From Massilia pinisoli (lineage in GTDB: Bacteria; Pseudomonadota; Gammaproteobacteria; Burkholderiales; Burkholderiaceae_D), in the NCBI RefSeq assembly GCF_024753285.1, contig NZ_JANUGW010000011.1:1-64000 (forward strand): a DNA stretch of 64,000 nt. Direction: 5' to 3'. Shown in pieces: positions 35,380 to 43,091 of the stretch. Position numbers and translations under genes: made by a program. Under the pieces are notes generated by a model, which did no database searches, was not told the DNA's origin, and was given only the letters and a program-made list of their open reading frames with translations. Within the stretch, counting starts at the first letter, position 1; every line of letters begins with the position of its first letter.

Positions 35380-36633
35380 TCATTCGATCCGGGATAGCGC
35401 CCGCGCACTGGCGGGCATGATGGGCAGGCGGCTGTCGGGCGGCGTCCACCCGAACAGGAAGGCGCACCCCGGGCCGCACGTCTTGCCCTGGCACGGGCCC
35501 ATGCCGACGCGCGTCGCGAGCTTCGCTTCGCGCCAATCGCGATGAGGCAGCAGTTGCGCTGCCGTGACGTCCTCGCAACGGCAGACGATCGTGTCGGGCC
35601 GGCACATCGTCTTCAATGCGTCGCCCGGTGCGAACGCGCGCGCCAGCAGCGCGGCGAATGCCCGCGATGCGCGCAGCCCCGGTATGTCGCGCGCGGACGG
35701 ATGCAGCGCCAGTGCGGCGAGCGCGGCGAGCCGGCCTTCCGCGACGGCTTTGTCGACGCCGCCGATGCCGGTGCATTCGCCGGCGGCCCAGATGTCCTCG
35801 CGGCTCGTCTCTTGTGTCGCGTCGACGAGGATGGCGCCGTCCGCCGTCGCGCAGCCCAGCGCGCGCGCGAGGTCCGTGTTGGGCACGAGTCCGAAGCCCG
35901 CGCCGAGGAAATCGCAGGAATACGTGACTTCCTTGCCACCCGTCGTGATGGTCACGCCGCGCAGTATATCGTCATCGGTGGCCGCGACGATGCGTGCGCC
36001 CGTCACGTACGGCACGGCCCGCAATGCCGCGAACAGCGACGCGGCCTGCACGAACTTGCCGCGGTGCCGGGCCAGCAGCGCGAGCCCGAATCCCGTCAGG
36101 CGGGACCACGGTTGGTGCTCGACGATGGCCGCCACGCGCGCGCCGGCCCGCAGCGCGGTCGCCGCTGTCGCGAGGAGCAGCGGGCCCGTGCCGGCGACGA
36201 CGACGGTGCGATCACGCACAGGCATGCCGCCCTTGATCAGCGCTTGCAGGCCGCCCGCACCCGTGACGCCGGGCAGCGTCCAGCCGGGGAAGGGCAGGCT
36301 CAGTTCGCGCGCACCGGTGCAGAGCACGAGGCGTTCGAACGGGATCGCCGCGCCGCCGTCCGCCGTCTCCACCAGCAAGGTGTTCGCGTCGGCGCAGCCG
36401 ATGACCTGGGTGCCCGTCCGGTGCGTGAAGCGCGGGTGATCGTGCAGCGCGGTCCATATGCGCGTCGCGCGGGCATCCGTCCACCGGCCAGGGCCGCCGC
36501 GCCAGATCTGGCCGCCGGGGGCATGGTTGTCGTCGATGAGGCATACGCTGGCGCCGGCGTCCAGCGCGGCGTGTGCGGCGGCCAGGCCCGCTGGGCCGCT
36601 GCCGACGATGTGCAACAGCCGTTCGGACGTCAC
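35380..36633 (-). CDS. D-hydroxyproline dehydrogenase, FAD/FeS alpha-type subunit
   Basis: A 417-residue NAD(P)/FAD-dependent oxidoreductase of the HcnB/OoxA type. An N-terminal FAD site (IVGSGPAGLAAAHAAL), a second nucleotide site (VVAGTGPLLLATAA) and a C-terminal BFD-like iron-sulfur motif (VCRCEDVT and GPCQGKTCGPGC). The start is GTG at 36633, with GGAGG 7 bp upstream and a GTGA overlap with the previous stop. With the small 2Fe-2S protein and the DadA-like flavoprotein upstream it forms a heteromeric dehydrogenase oxidising cis-4-hydroxy-D-proline. Confidence 0.9.
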   Translation of the reverse strand: MTSERLLHIVGSGPAGLAAAHAALDAGASVCLIDDNHAPGGQIWRGGPGRWTDARATRIWTALHDHPRFTHRTGTQVIGCADANTLLVETADGGAAIPFERLVLCTGARELSLPFPGWTLPGVTGAGGLQALIKGGMPVRDRTVVVAGTGPLLLATAATALRAGARVAAIVEHQPWSRLTGFGLALLARHRGKFVQAASLFAALRAVPYVTGARIVAATDDDILRGVTITTGGKEVTYSCDFLGAGFGLVPNTDLARALGCATADGAILVDATQETSREDIWAAGECTGIGGVDKAVAEGRLAALAALALHPSARDIPGLRASRAFAALLARAFAPGDALKTMCRPDTIVCRCEDVTAAQLLPHRDWREAKLATRVGMGPCQGKTCGPGCAFLFGWTPPDSRLPIMPASARALSRIE

Positions 36634-36893
36634 CAGTCGCCTCCCGTCTCGATGATCATGCCCGGCGTGCACACGGTGCGGCAGGCGAGCCGGTGGACGC
36701 GGCCGTCGATCGTCACGCGGCATTCCTGGCACTGGCCGATGCCGCAGAACGCGAAGCGCGGCCCGCCCGTGACGGCGCGGCGCGTGCACATCGACCCTGC
36801 GATGACGAGCGCTGCGACGACGCTCGCGCCGGCAGGTACGTCGACGGCGGCGCCGTCGATGATCACGCGGTTGGATGGGTTACGCGTGTTCAT
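36630..36893 (-). CDS. D-hydroxyproline dehydrogenase, 2Fe-2S subunit
   Basis: An 87-residue ferredoxin-like protein of the HcnA type. Cys residues in AGSMCTRRAV, FAFCGIGQCQECRV and RLACRTVC supply the plant-type 2Fe-2S ligands. It would pass electrons between the two flavoprotein subunits. The start at 36893 (MNTRNPSNR) overlaps the upstream gene by 14 bp; its stop overlaps the next start. This tight coupling supports a fixed subunit ratio. Confidence 0.9.
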   Translation of the reverse strand: MNTRNPSNRVIIDGAAVDVPAGASVVAALVIAGSMCTRRAVTGGPRFAFCGIGQCQECRVTIDGRVHRLACRTVCTPGMIIETGGDW

Positions 36894-37995
36894 GCGCGAA
36901 CCTCGCGGGGAAATACGGTGCGGCGTCGATGGCGGGCGTGCGGCCATGCATCAGGTCCGCCAGCAGTCGCGCCGTCCCGAACGCCGTCGTCACGCCGAGG
37001 CCTTCGTGGCCGCACGCGAGCCATACGCGATCCAGCGCAGGATGGCGTCCGATCAGGGGCCTGCCGTCGCGCGTCGCGGGCCGCAGCCCTGTCCAGCTGC
37101 GGATGATCGTCATGTCGGCGAGGCAGGGCAGCAGCGCGATGGCGGCGCGCAGCACGTGCGCGAGCACGCGCGGGTCGACGTCGTGGTCGACGATGCCATC
37201 CTGGCGGCACGAGCCGACCAGCCACTGGCCCGTGATGCGCGGCTGGACGTTGGCGGCGACGGCGAGGGCGTCGCTGCCGGCTTCCGTCTGGCCGTAGCCC
37301 ATGCTGACGACCTGGTGCGACAGCCGGCGCGGATAGCGCGCGGTGATGGCGAGGTGGCCCTTGCGGGGGAAGACGGGGACGCCGGGCAGCAGATGCGGTA
37401 CCTGGGTGCCCGTCGCGACGACGACGTCGCCGGCGACGATGCGCTCCCCGGTCGCCAGCGTGACGGACCCCGGCGCGACGCTCGCGACGGCCGCGCCGAA
37501 CAGCGAGCGGCCGCCCAGCGCGACGAGGCGCTCGGCCAGGTCGCGCGCCACGGCGGGCGGATACACGACGCCGTCGCGCGCCACGCGCACGCCGCCCGCG
37601 AGGCCGGGGCGCAGCGCGGGTTCCACGCGCGCCAGGTGCGCGCCGGACAGAGCCTCCGCATCCCAGCCGCGCCGGCCCAGGCGCTCGGCGCGCGCCAACG
37701 CGTGGGCCAGCTGCGCGTCGTCCTCCGCCACCCACAGCGTGCCGCAACGGACGTGTTCCGCCTCGCGGGCCCGCGTGGACAGGTATTCGTCCCAACGCGC
37801 CAGCGACAGCAAACACAGATCGAGTTCGTCGTCCGTCTCGTCGAGGGCGACGAGGTGGCCCATGCCGGCCGACGTGACACCTGCGCCGGGATGGCGCGCG
37901 TCCACGAGGAGTACACGGTGGCCCGACGCCTGCAGCTCCGCCGCGCACGCCGCGCCCACGATGCCGGCGCCGACGACGATGACGTCCGGATGCAT
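36880..37995 (-). CDS. D-hydroxyproline dehydrogenase, DadA-like FAD subunit
   Basis: A 371-residue D-amino-acid dehydrogenase-type flavoprotein (HcnC/OoxB). FAD site DVIVVGAGIVGAACAAELQ, then GGVRVARDGVVYP, and C-terminal RPATRDGRPLIGRHP and GHEGLGVTTAFGTA typical of the DAO fold. It is the likely substrate-binding subunit, oxidising cis-4-hydroxy-D-proline to 1-pyrroline-4-hydroxy-2-carboxylate. The ATG at 37995 overlaps the preceding TGA by one base (TGATG). Confidence 0.92.
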   Translation of the reverse strand: MHPDVIVVGAGIVGAACAAELQASGHRVLLVDARHPGAGVTSAGMGHLVALDETDDELDLCLLSLARWDEYLSTRAREAEHVRCGTLWVAEDDAQLAHALARAERLGRRGWDAEALSGAHLARVEPALRPGLAGGVRVARDGVVYPPAVARDLAERLVALGGRSLFGAAVASVAPGSVTLATGERIVAGDVVVATGTQVPHLLPGVPVFPRKGHLAITARYPRRLSHQVVSMGYGQTEAGSDALAVAANVQPRITGQWLVGSCRQDGIVDHDVDPRVLAHVLRAAIALLPCLADMTIIRSWTGLRPATRDGRPLIGRHPALDRVWLACGHEGLGVTTAFGTARLLADLMHGRTPAIDAAPYFPARFAHEHA

Positions 37996-38900
37996 CACGG
38001 CAGCGCGGGCAGCGTCGGGAGCGCCGGCCGGCAGGCGATGGCCGTGCGGATCGTGCGTTCGACCTGCACGCGGCGCTCGCCCGCGAGCGGCAGCCGCGGT
38101 GCGCGCACGCGCTCGTTCGACCCGAAGGCGATCGCTTCCGCCAGCTTGATGTTCTGCACGAGGTAAGTCGACACGTCCAGGTCGAGCAGCGGCCGGAACC
38201 AGCGGTAGATGCGCAGCGCCTCGTCGTAGCGCTGCGCTTGCACGAGGCGCCAGATCGCCACCGTCTCGTGCGGGAAGGCGAGGCACAAGCCGGCCACCCA
38301 GCCCGTCGCGCCGGCCGTGAGGGCTTCGAACGCGTGGTTGTCGACGCCCGTCAGCAGGTCGAAGCGGTCGCCGAAGCGGTTGATGATCTCCGTGCCGCGG
38401 CGGACGTCGTCCGACGATTCCTTGACGGCGACGAAGCGCGCGTCGTCGGCCAGCTCCGCCATGATGTCCACCGTCACGTCGACGCGGTAGGCGAGGCGGT
38501 TCGAGTAGATCATGATCGGCAGGTCGCCCGCCGCGGCGATCGCCTTCAGCGTGGCGACGGTCTCGCGCGGGTCCGTGTGGTAGATCGTGCTTGGCACGAC
38601 CATCAGGCCGTCGGCGCCGGCATCCCTGGCCTTGCGAGCGAGCGTACACGCGTCGCGCGTTGCCGCCTCGGCCACCGTCAGCAGAGCGGGCTTCGCGCCG
38701 CTGGCTTCCTTGCACAGCTTCAGGACGGCGATGCGCTCGTCGTGCGACAGCATCGGTCCTTCGCCGAGCGAACCGCAGGCGATGAGGCCGTCGACGCCGG
38801 CATCCATCTGGATCTGGAAGCAGCGGCGCATCTCGTCATGGTCGAGCGAGCCGTCCTCGTTGAATTTCGTCGTGACGGCCGGAAGAACACCTTTCCACAT
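37995..38900 (-). CDS. 1-pyrroline-4-hydroxy-2-carboxylate deaminase (DapA family)
   Basis: A 301-residue TIM-barrel lyase. DHDPS-family hallmarks: ACGSLGEGPMLSHDE, IMIYSNRLAYRVD (Tyr) and the Schiff-base Lys in FVAVKESSDD. In this operon the family member that fits is the deaminase producing alpha-ketoglutarate semialdehyde from hydroxyproline. The start at 38900 (MWKGVLPAVTTKF) follows AAGGAG, although the frame is open to 39026. It is the first gene of the leftward operon and diverges from the AraC regulator. Confidence 0.9.
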   Translation of the reverse strand: MWKGVLPAVTTKFNEDGSLDHDEMRRCFQIQMDAGVDGLIACGSLGEGPMLSHDERIAVLKLCKEASGAKPALLTVAEAATRDACTLARKARDAGADGLMVVPSTIYHTDPRETVATLKAIAAAGDLPIMIYSNRLAYRVDVTVDIMAELADDARFVAVKESSDDVRRGTEIINRFGDRFDLLTGVDNHAFEALTAGATGWVAGLCLAFPHETVAIWRLVQAQRYDEALRIYRWFRPLLDLDVSTYLVQNIKLAEAIAFGSNERVRAPRLPLAGERRVQVERTIRTAIACRPALPTLPALP

Positions 38901-38975
38901 GCTGTTTGTCTCCTTGGTTCGGGCGATTGAAAGCGTCCATGGTAGGCCGGAACGGGCGTCTGGTCTTGCGCTTGG

Positions 38976-38991
38976 TGTCATGTTTGGACGC
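38976..38991 (+). promoter_or_regulatory. candidate AraC-regulator site before the hydroxyproline operon
   Basis: TGTCATGTTTGGACGC lies between the divergent deaminase and AraC genes. A 14/16 identical copy, same orientation, precedes the epimerase gene at 40787-40802. A GGTCTTG heptamer precedes both. Confidence 0.5.
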
Positions 38992-39064
38992 CGAAATCGG
39001 CACAGCGCCGCGTCCCCGTTTGCCATGACGGCACGATGCGCCTATAGTGGCGCCAGGAGGAGAC

Positions 39065-39814
39065 ATGATCGACGCTGCGACTGTGCGGGCCATTGACACC
39101 ATCGGCGTGGAAGCCGTGGAAGCGGTGTTCGATGCGCTGGACGACATCGCGTTTTTCGTCAAGGACCGCGAAGGCCGCTATCTCAGCATCAACCGGACGA
39201 TGGTGCGACGGTGCGGAGTTCGGCACAAGCGCGATGTGCTGGGGAAGACGGCGCTGGAGCTGTTCCCGCGCGCGCTGGCCGAAACGTATCTGGCGCAGGA
39301 CCGCAAGGTGATAGCCCAGGGCGCGCCCATCGACAAGCAGCTGGAACTGCACATCTATCCGGGCCGCAGCCGCGGCTGGTGCATCACGAAGAAGGTGCCG
39401 TTGTTCGGCAAGGATGGCGCAGTCATCGGCCTGATCGGCACGTCGCAGGACCTGGGCCTGCTCGACGAGCTGCACCCCGCCTACCGCCAGATCGCGCGCA
39501 TCGCCCAGCACATCAGCGAGAACTACCAGCAAAACGTGTCGCTCAAGGCACTGGCGGAAGAGGCGGGGCTGTCGCTGTCGCGGGTGGAGCGACTGTTCCA
39601 GAAGGTGTTCCAGCATTCGCCGCGCCAGTTCCTCGTGCAATGCCGGCTGGCCGCCGCGCGCACGCTCATCGAGCAAAAGCCGCAGGCGCGGATCGCGGAG
39701 ATCGCGTACGAATGCGGCTACACGGACCACAGCGCGTTCAGCCGCCAGTTCAAGTCCTACGTCGGCATGAGCCCGACCGATTACGGGCTGCACATGCGCA
39801 AGGCCGCCGCCTAG
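39065..39814 (+). CDS. AraC family regulator with N-terminal PAS domain
   Basis: A 249-residue regulator. Residues ~10-130 form a PAS-like sensor ([53 protein letters not shown]). Residues ~145-245 form the AraC double helix-turn-helix ([24 protein letters not shown] and [23 protein letters not shown]). Its place between the hydroxyproline operon and the epimerase gene suggests it is the pathway activator. The start at 39065 follows AGGAGGAGAC. The last 4 bp overlap the converging epimerase gene. Confidence 0.9.
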   Translation: MIDAATVRAIDTIGVEAVEAVFDALDDIAFFVKDREGRYLSINRTMVRRCGVRHKRDVLGKTALELFPRALAETYLAQDRKVIAQGAPIDKQLELHIYPGRSRGWCITKKVPLFGKDGAVIGLIGTSQDLGLLDELHPAYRQIARIAQHISENYQQNVSLKALAEEAGLSLSRVERLFQKVFQHSPRQFLVQCRLAAARTLIEQKPQARIAEIAYECGYTDHSAFSRQFKSYVGMSPTDYGLHMRKAAA

Positions 39815-40749
39815 CCGCCCGTCGGGATGCCCCATGCGAACGGGTCGTCGTCGTCGAACAGCAGCGTCGACGTGGCGCTGACCCATGCGCGGCCGCGGAT
39901 CGTCGGCACGATACGGTCGCCTTCGCGCCGGTAGCTGCCTTCGAACACGCTGCCGATGATGCTCTCCTGGCGCCAGACGGCGCCTTCCGCCAGTTTGCCG
40001 TCGGCGGCCAGGCACGCGAGCTTCGCGCTCGTGCCAGTGCCGCACGGCGAGCGGTCGTACGCCTTGCCTGGGCACAGGACGAAGTTCCGGCTGTCGGCAG
40101 TCAGCGATGGCGCGAACAGTTCGACGTGGTCGATGGGGGCGCCGTCGGTGCCCGTCACGCCTTGCGCGTGCAAGGCCGCCATGACGGCCTCCGCGAACGC
40201 CGTCAGCGCCGCGATGTTGGCCGGAGCGACGTCCAGGTCGTGGTCCTCGACGAGGAAGAACCAGTTGCCGCCCCACGCGACGTCGCCCGTCACCGTGCCG
40301 TGGCCCGCGACGTCGACCGTCACGGCCTTGCGGGCGCGGTAGGCGGGCACGTTGTCGACGCCGACCGTGCCGTCCGCATGCAGTTCGGCCGTCACGACGC
40401 CAACGGGTGTGTCGATGCGGTGCCGGCCCGGCCCGACGCGCCCCATGTGCGCGAGCGACACGACGAGGCCGATCGTGCCGTGGCCGCACATGCCGAGGTA
40501 GCCGACGTTGTTGAAGAAGATGACGCCGGCCACGCAGTCCGGCGCATGCGGTTCGCACAGCAGTGCGCCCACGAGCACGTCGGAGCCGCGCGGCTCGCAC
40601 ACGGTGCCCGTGCGGACGCGGTCGTGCGCGTCGCGCATGCGCGCGAGGCGTATGGACAGCGGGCCGTCGCCCAGGTCAGGGCCGCCGTCGACGATGAGGC
40701 GGGTCGGCTCGCCGCCCGTGTGGGAATCGATGATCGTGATTGTCTTCAT
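39811..40749 (-). CDS. 4-hydroxyproline epimerase (proline racemase family)
   Basis: A 312-residue cofactor-independent epimerase. Both catalytic thiols are present: Cys88 in GMCGHGTIG and Cys236 in [10 protein letters not shown]. This two-Cys form fits 4-hydroxyproline epimerase or proline racemase, not the Ser/Thr dehydratase variants. It converts trans-4-hydroxy-L-proline to the cis-D form, the dehydrogenase substrate encoded nearby. It is transcribed alone, 38 bp downstream of a copy of the AraC-site candidate. Confidence 0.92.
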   Translation of the reverse strand: MKTITIIDSHTGGEPTRLIVDGGPDLGDGPLSIRLARMRDAHDRVRTGTVCEPRGSDVLVGALLCEPHAPDCVAGVIFFNNVGYLGMCGHGTIGLVVSLAHMGRVGPGRHRIDTPVGVVTAELHADGTVGVDNVPAYRARKAVTVDVAGHGTVTGDVAWGGNWFFLVEDHDLDVAPANIAALTAFAEAVMAALHAQGVTGTDGAPIDHVELFAPSLTADSRNFVLCPGKAYDRSPCGTGTSAKLACLAADGKLAEGAVWRQESIIGSVFEGSYRREGDRIVPTIRGRAWVSATSTLLFDDDDPFAWGIPTGG

Positions 40750-40786
40750 GGTCCCGCAAGGCTACGTGGCGAGAGCGCGCCGGTCT

Positions 40787-40802
40787 TGTCGTTTTTGGAC
40801 GC
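40787..40802 (+). promoter_or_regulatory. candidate AraC-regulator site before the epimerase gene
   Basis: TGTCGTTTTTGGACGC differs at two of 16 positions from the element at 38976-38991, in the same orientation relative to the controlled gene. Confidence 0.5.
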
Positions 40803-40848
40803 AGGTACTGGGGAAAGCGGCACACCTTTGGACGGACGATATCCTTCG

Positions 40849-41550
40849 TTATGGCTGTACGGGACCGGTCACGCTGAAACCCGTGTCGCTGATCGACAGG
40901 CGTGCCGGGTTCATACGCAGCACTTCTTCCAGATTCGCCCGCGCGGTATCGCGGATGTGTGCTGCGGCGTCGGGGGACTGAGGGGTCTGTTGCTGCGACT
41001 TGTGCGCCAGCGCCATGAAGGTGCCCATCATCGCAGTCTGCTCGTACAGGTTGCGCAGTTGTGCGGCGTCGCCGCGCCGCAGCGAGGCTTGCATCGAAGC
41101 CTGGTCGCGCAACTGTCGTGCAACGGTCCGGAACGCGTTGTCGGATACGTCGACGTCGTTCAGCACCATATAGTTCCCGACGAGGAAGGCGGCGAGACTC
41201 CCGGCCATGTCGCGCTCCGGCAGCCCGAGCTTCTTCTCGAGCTGTGCGTAGATGTCCATACAGCGCCGGAAAGCTTGCTCCATGTGCGGACGCTGTGCGA
41301 CCGGGAAGCGTGCCGCGAGCTCGCGCGCATTTTTTTCCACGGCCGAACGCGCCGGCGCCTTGAGCGGCGCATCGGCTTGTACATGCGGCGTGGAGGTCGC
41401 CGGTTTGGCGTGCCCGTGCTCGTTGGGTATCGGCACGCGCAGGTCCGGCTGCGGCCAGACCTGGAAGCAGCACCCGTAACCGGCCACCTGCGCGTGGGCG
41501 AATGGTACAACGCCAATCGACAAGGCTAGACTCAACAGCAATGTTCGCAT
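40849..41550 (-). CDS. secreted protein of unknown function
   Basis: A 233-residue protein with signal peptide RTLLLSLALSIGVVPFAHA. The mature part starts with a Cys pair (GYGCCFQVWPQPD), has a Pro/Lys linker, then a helical domain (residues ~80-200) with MAGSLAAFLVGNYMVLNDVDVSDNAF-like text and YEQTAMMGTFMALAHKS. It may belong to a DUF family found in this group (DUF6683 came to mind), but I cannot confirm that. The start at 41550 follows AGGAGT. It is followed upstream by another secreted gene on the same strand. Confidence 0.75.
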   Translation of the reverse strand: MRTLLLSLALSIGVVPFAHAQVAGYGCCFQVWPQPDLRVPIPNEHGHAKPATSTPHVQADAPLKAPARSAVEKNARELAARFPVAQRPHMEQAFRRCMDIYAQLEKKLGLPERDMAGSLAAFLVGNYMVLNDVDVSDNAFRTVARQLRDQASMQASLRRGDAAQLRNLYEQTAMMGTFMALAHKSQQQTPQSPDAAAHIRDTARANLEEVLRMNPARLSISDTGFSVTGPVQP

Positions 41551-41659
41551 GTGTACTCCTGCTATGACGGTGTAGTGTGTACGAACAAACCGCTTGAACG
41601 AGACCGATCGGATGAGCCCACGCATCACAGCCATCCTTATCGGTATCGACATGCGGTCA

Positions 41660-42289
41660 TCAATGATCGCCAGCCGCTGCATCCGCGAGTCCGGGACATC
41701 GCGGTGGACCGAACTGGCTGTCCAGGAATTTCAGGTATTGAGGACGCAAGCGCGACAGCGCCGTACAATCGAATGGCGGCTGCTGAATATTCCCGAACAA
41801 ATACAAGGTACCGGTCACTGCGAAGAATTCTTTGGCATTTTCAAGGAAGTGCGACGATCGGAAGCGGGCGGGAAACAGGTTCGAATGCTTAACTTGTTGA
41901 AACTCTTCCTCGATTTCCGGCCGATCCAGGTGTATCACGCGGAAGTGATAGGCATGGAGAAATTCGTGCAGCAGTATCGGTTTGTTCGGAGCAAATTCGA
42001 CGGGCTGGACATAAACGGACGCGAGGCCATCGCGAACTGCGAATATACCTGGATTGCCCCGCAGGTCGGGGTCCACGACAATCGGGGTCTGTTTCATTGC
42101 GTCGAGCACCGCCGCAGGCAAGGCGGCAGATTCAATGATGTCGAGCTGCTTGAACAGTGACTCTCGCGCTTCAGACGACAGGCCACCCTTGGACTCGTCG
42201 ATCTTGAAGCCATCGTATTCCGCTGCGATGGCGTGTGATGCCGCCAGGAGCACCGAGGCGCTCATCACAAAGTAACGACACAGGTTCAT
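41660..42289 (-). CDS. secreted putative zinc metalloprotease-like protein
   Basis: A 209-residue protein with signal peptide CRYFVMSASVLLAASHAIAA. HEFLH at 108-112 matches HExxH and is followed ~40 residues later by ENAKEFFA at 150-157, a plausible third ligand as in gluzincin-like proteins. I know no close family by sight. It could be a small periplasmic protease or an inactive relative. The start at 42289 gives the signal peptide. It lies about 110 bp upstream of the other secreted gene, so joint transcription is uncertain. Confidence 0.7.
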   Translation of the reverse strand: MNLCRYFVMSASVLLAASHAIAAEYDGFKIDESKGGLSSEARESLFKQLDIIESAALPAAVLDAMKQTPIVVDPDLRGNPGIFAVRDGLASVYVQPVEFAPNKPILLHEFLHAYHFRVIHLDRPEIEEEFQQVKHSNLFPARFRSSHFLENAKEFFAVTGTLYLFGNIQQPPFDCTALSRLRPQYLKFLDSQFGPPRCPGLADAAAGDH

Positions 42290-42636
42290 TGGATCCGGAA
42301 GTTGGGTTGTCAATCGATCGGTGCGCGTTCTACGTCAGTTGTGCCAACCTGCGTGGTCGAACTGGCCAATCTCGGACGTTCAACTGAGCTTAACAGGTTA
42401 CCGAACTGGAAAATGTCACGAACTATCACGACCGGCGCAGTTGGCCGGTCCAGGCCATTACAATTCGTCCATGAAGAACGTCGCTGGTCCGCCGTAACAC
42501 CGGTAACCCGGCCCGCCATCACAGGACGTCAGCGTGAGTATGCGAGAGATTTCATCCGCATTTTCGCCGTATGATCGAATGCCGGCCGACAAGGCAACCG
42601 TTGGCCGGGCGATCACCCCACCTCTACTATTGCTTC
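42290..42636. other. intergenic region without recognised gene
   Basis: These 347 bp lie between the divergent metalloprotease-like and small membrane protein genes. The GC content looks lower than in the flanks. Only short open frames without a ribosome site or family resemblance occur. A 6-bp inverted repeat CCGGCC/GGCCGG at about 42582-42608 precedes the membrane protein. Confidence 0.5.
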
Positions 42637-43002
42637 ATGAAGAAAATCTCAACGCTAAGCCGCCTTGGCCTCATCGTCGGCACCACCGTCATCCTCGAAT
42701 TGCTGACCTGGGCGCTGGGCGCCTTTTCGGTCCAGGGTGTCGTCCGGCTGCTGGTGCTGGCGGTATTGCTGGCGCAGCTGTTGAACGGTTCGCGGCTGGC
42801 TCGTTACGCATTGAGCGTGCTGTATTTCCTTGGCAGCCTGCTGATGCTGACCTCCGCGCTGCGTGCAGATACGGGACCGGTCTTCGCCGTCGTCCTGGGC
42901 GCGCTCGCCATCTTCGACCTCGTGTCGGCCGGTTTTTTCCTCCGCTCGCGCGCATTGCAGGCGATGATCGCAGCGAATTCGCCGGAACCGGTCCGGTCCT
43001 GA
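42637..43002 (+). CDS. small four-helix membrane protein
   Basis: A 121-residue hydrophobic protein with four predicted membrane spans (LIVGTTVILELLTWALGAF, VVRLLVLAVLLAQLL, YALSVLYFLGSLLMLTSAL, VFAVVLGALAIFDLVSAGFF). Charged residues cluster in the loops and at the C-terminus (FFLRSRALQ). The function is unknown. The start at 42637 (MKKISTL) is the natural one; a longer frame from 42571 adds a hydrophilic leader. Confidence 0.7.
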   Translation: MKKISTLSRLGLIVGTTVILELLTWALGAFSVQGVVRLLVLAVLLAQLLNGSRLARYALSVLYFLGSLLMLTSALRADTGPVFAVVLGALAIFDLVSAGFFLRSRALQAMIAANSPEPVRS

Positions 43003-43043
43003 CCAATCCCGGTACCGGCGACGACTAGCGGCGTCGCCGCACG

Positions 43044-43079
43044 GGATGCGGCCGCGGGCACGCTGCCCGGGCCGCATCC
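43044..43079. terminator. long GC hairpin between converging genes
   Basis: GGATGCGGCC (43044-43053) pairs with GGCCGCATCC (43070-43079), and an inner CGGGCA/TGCCCG extends the stem to about 16 bp with one bulge and a 3-nt loop. It sits between the membrane protein and the TonB receptor, which converge. No T-run follows on either strand. Confidence 0.5.
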
Positions 43080-43091
43080 ACGGTCGGGGCA

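Noticed and set aside
42290..42636. Small gene between the metalloprotease-like and membrane protein genes
   Set aside because: The available frames have no ribosome site, signal or family resemblance.
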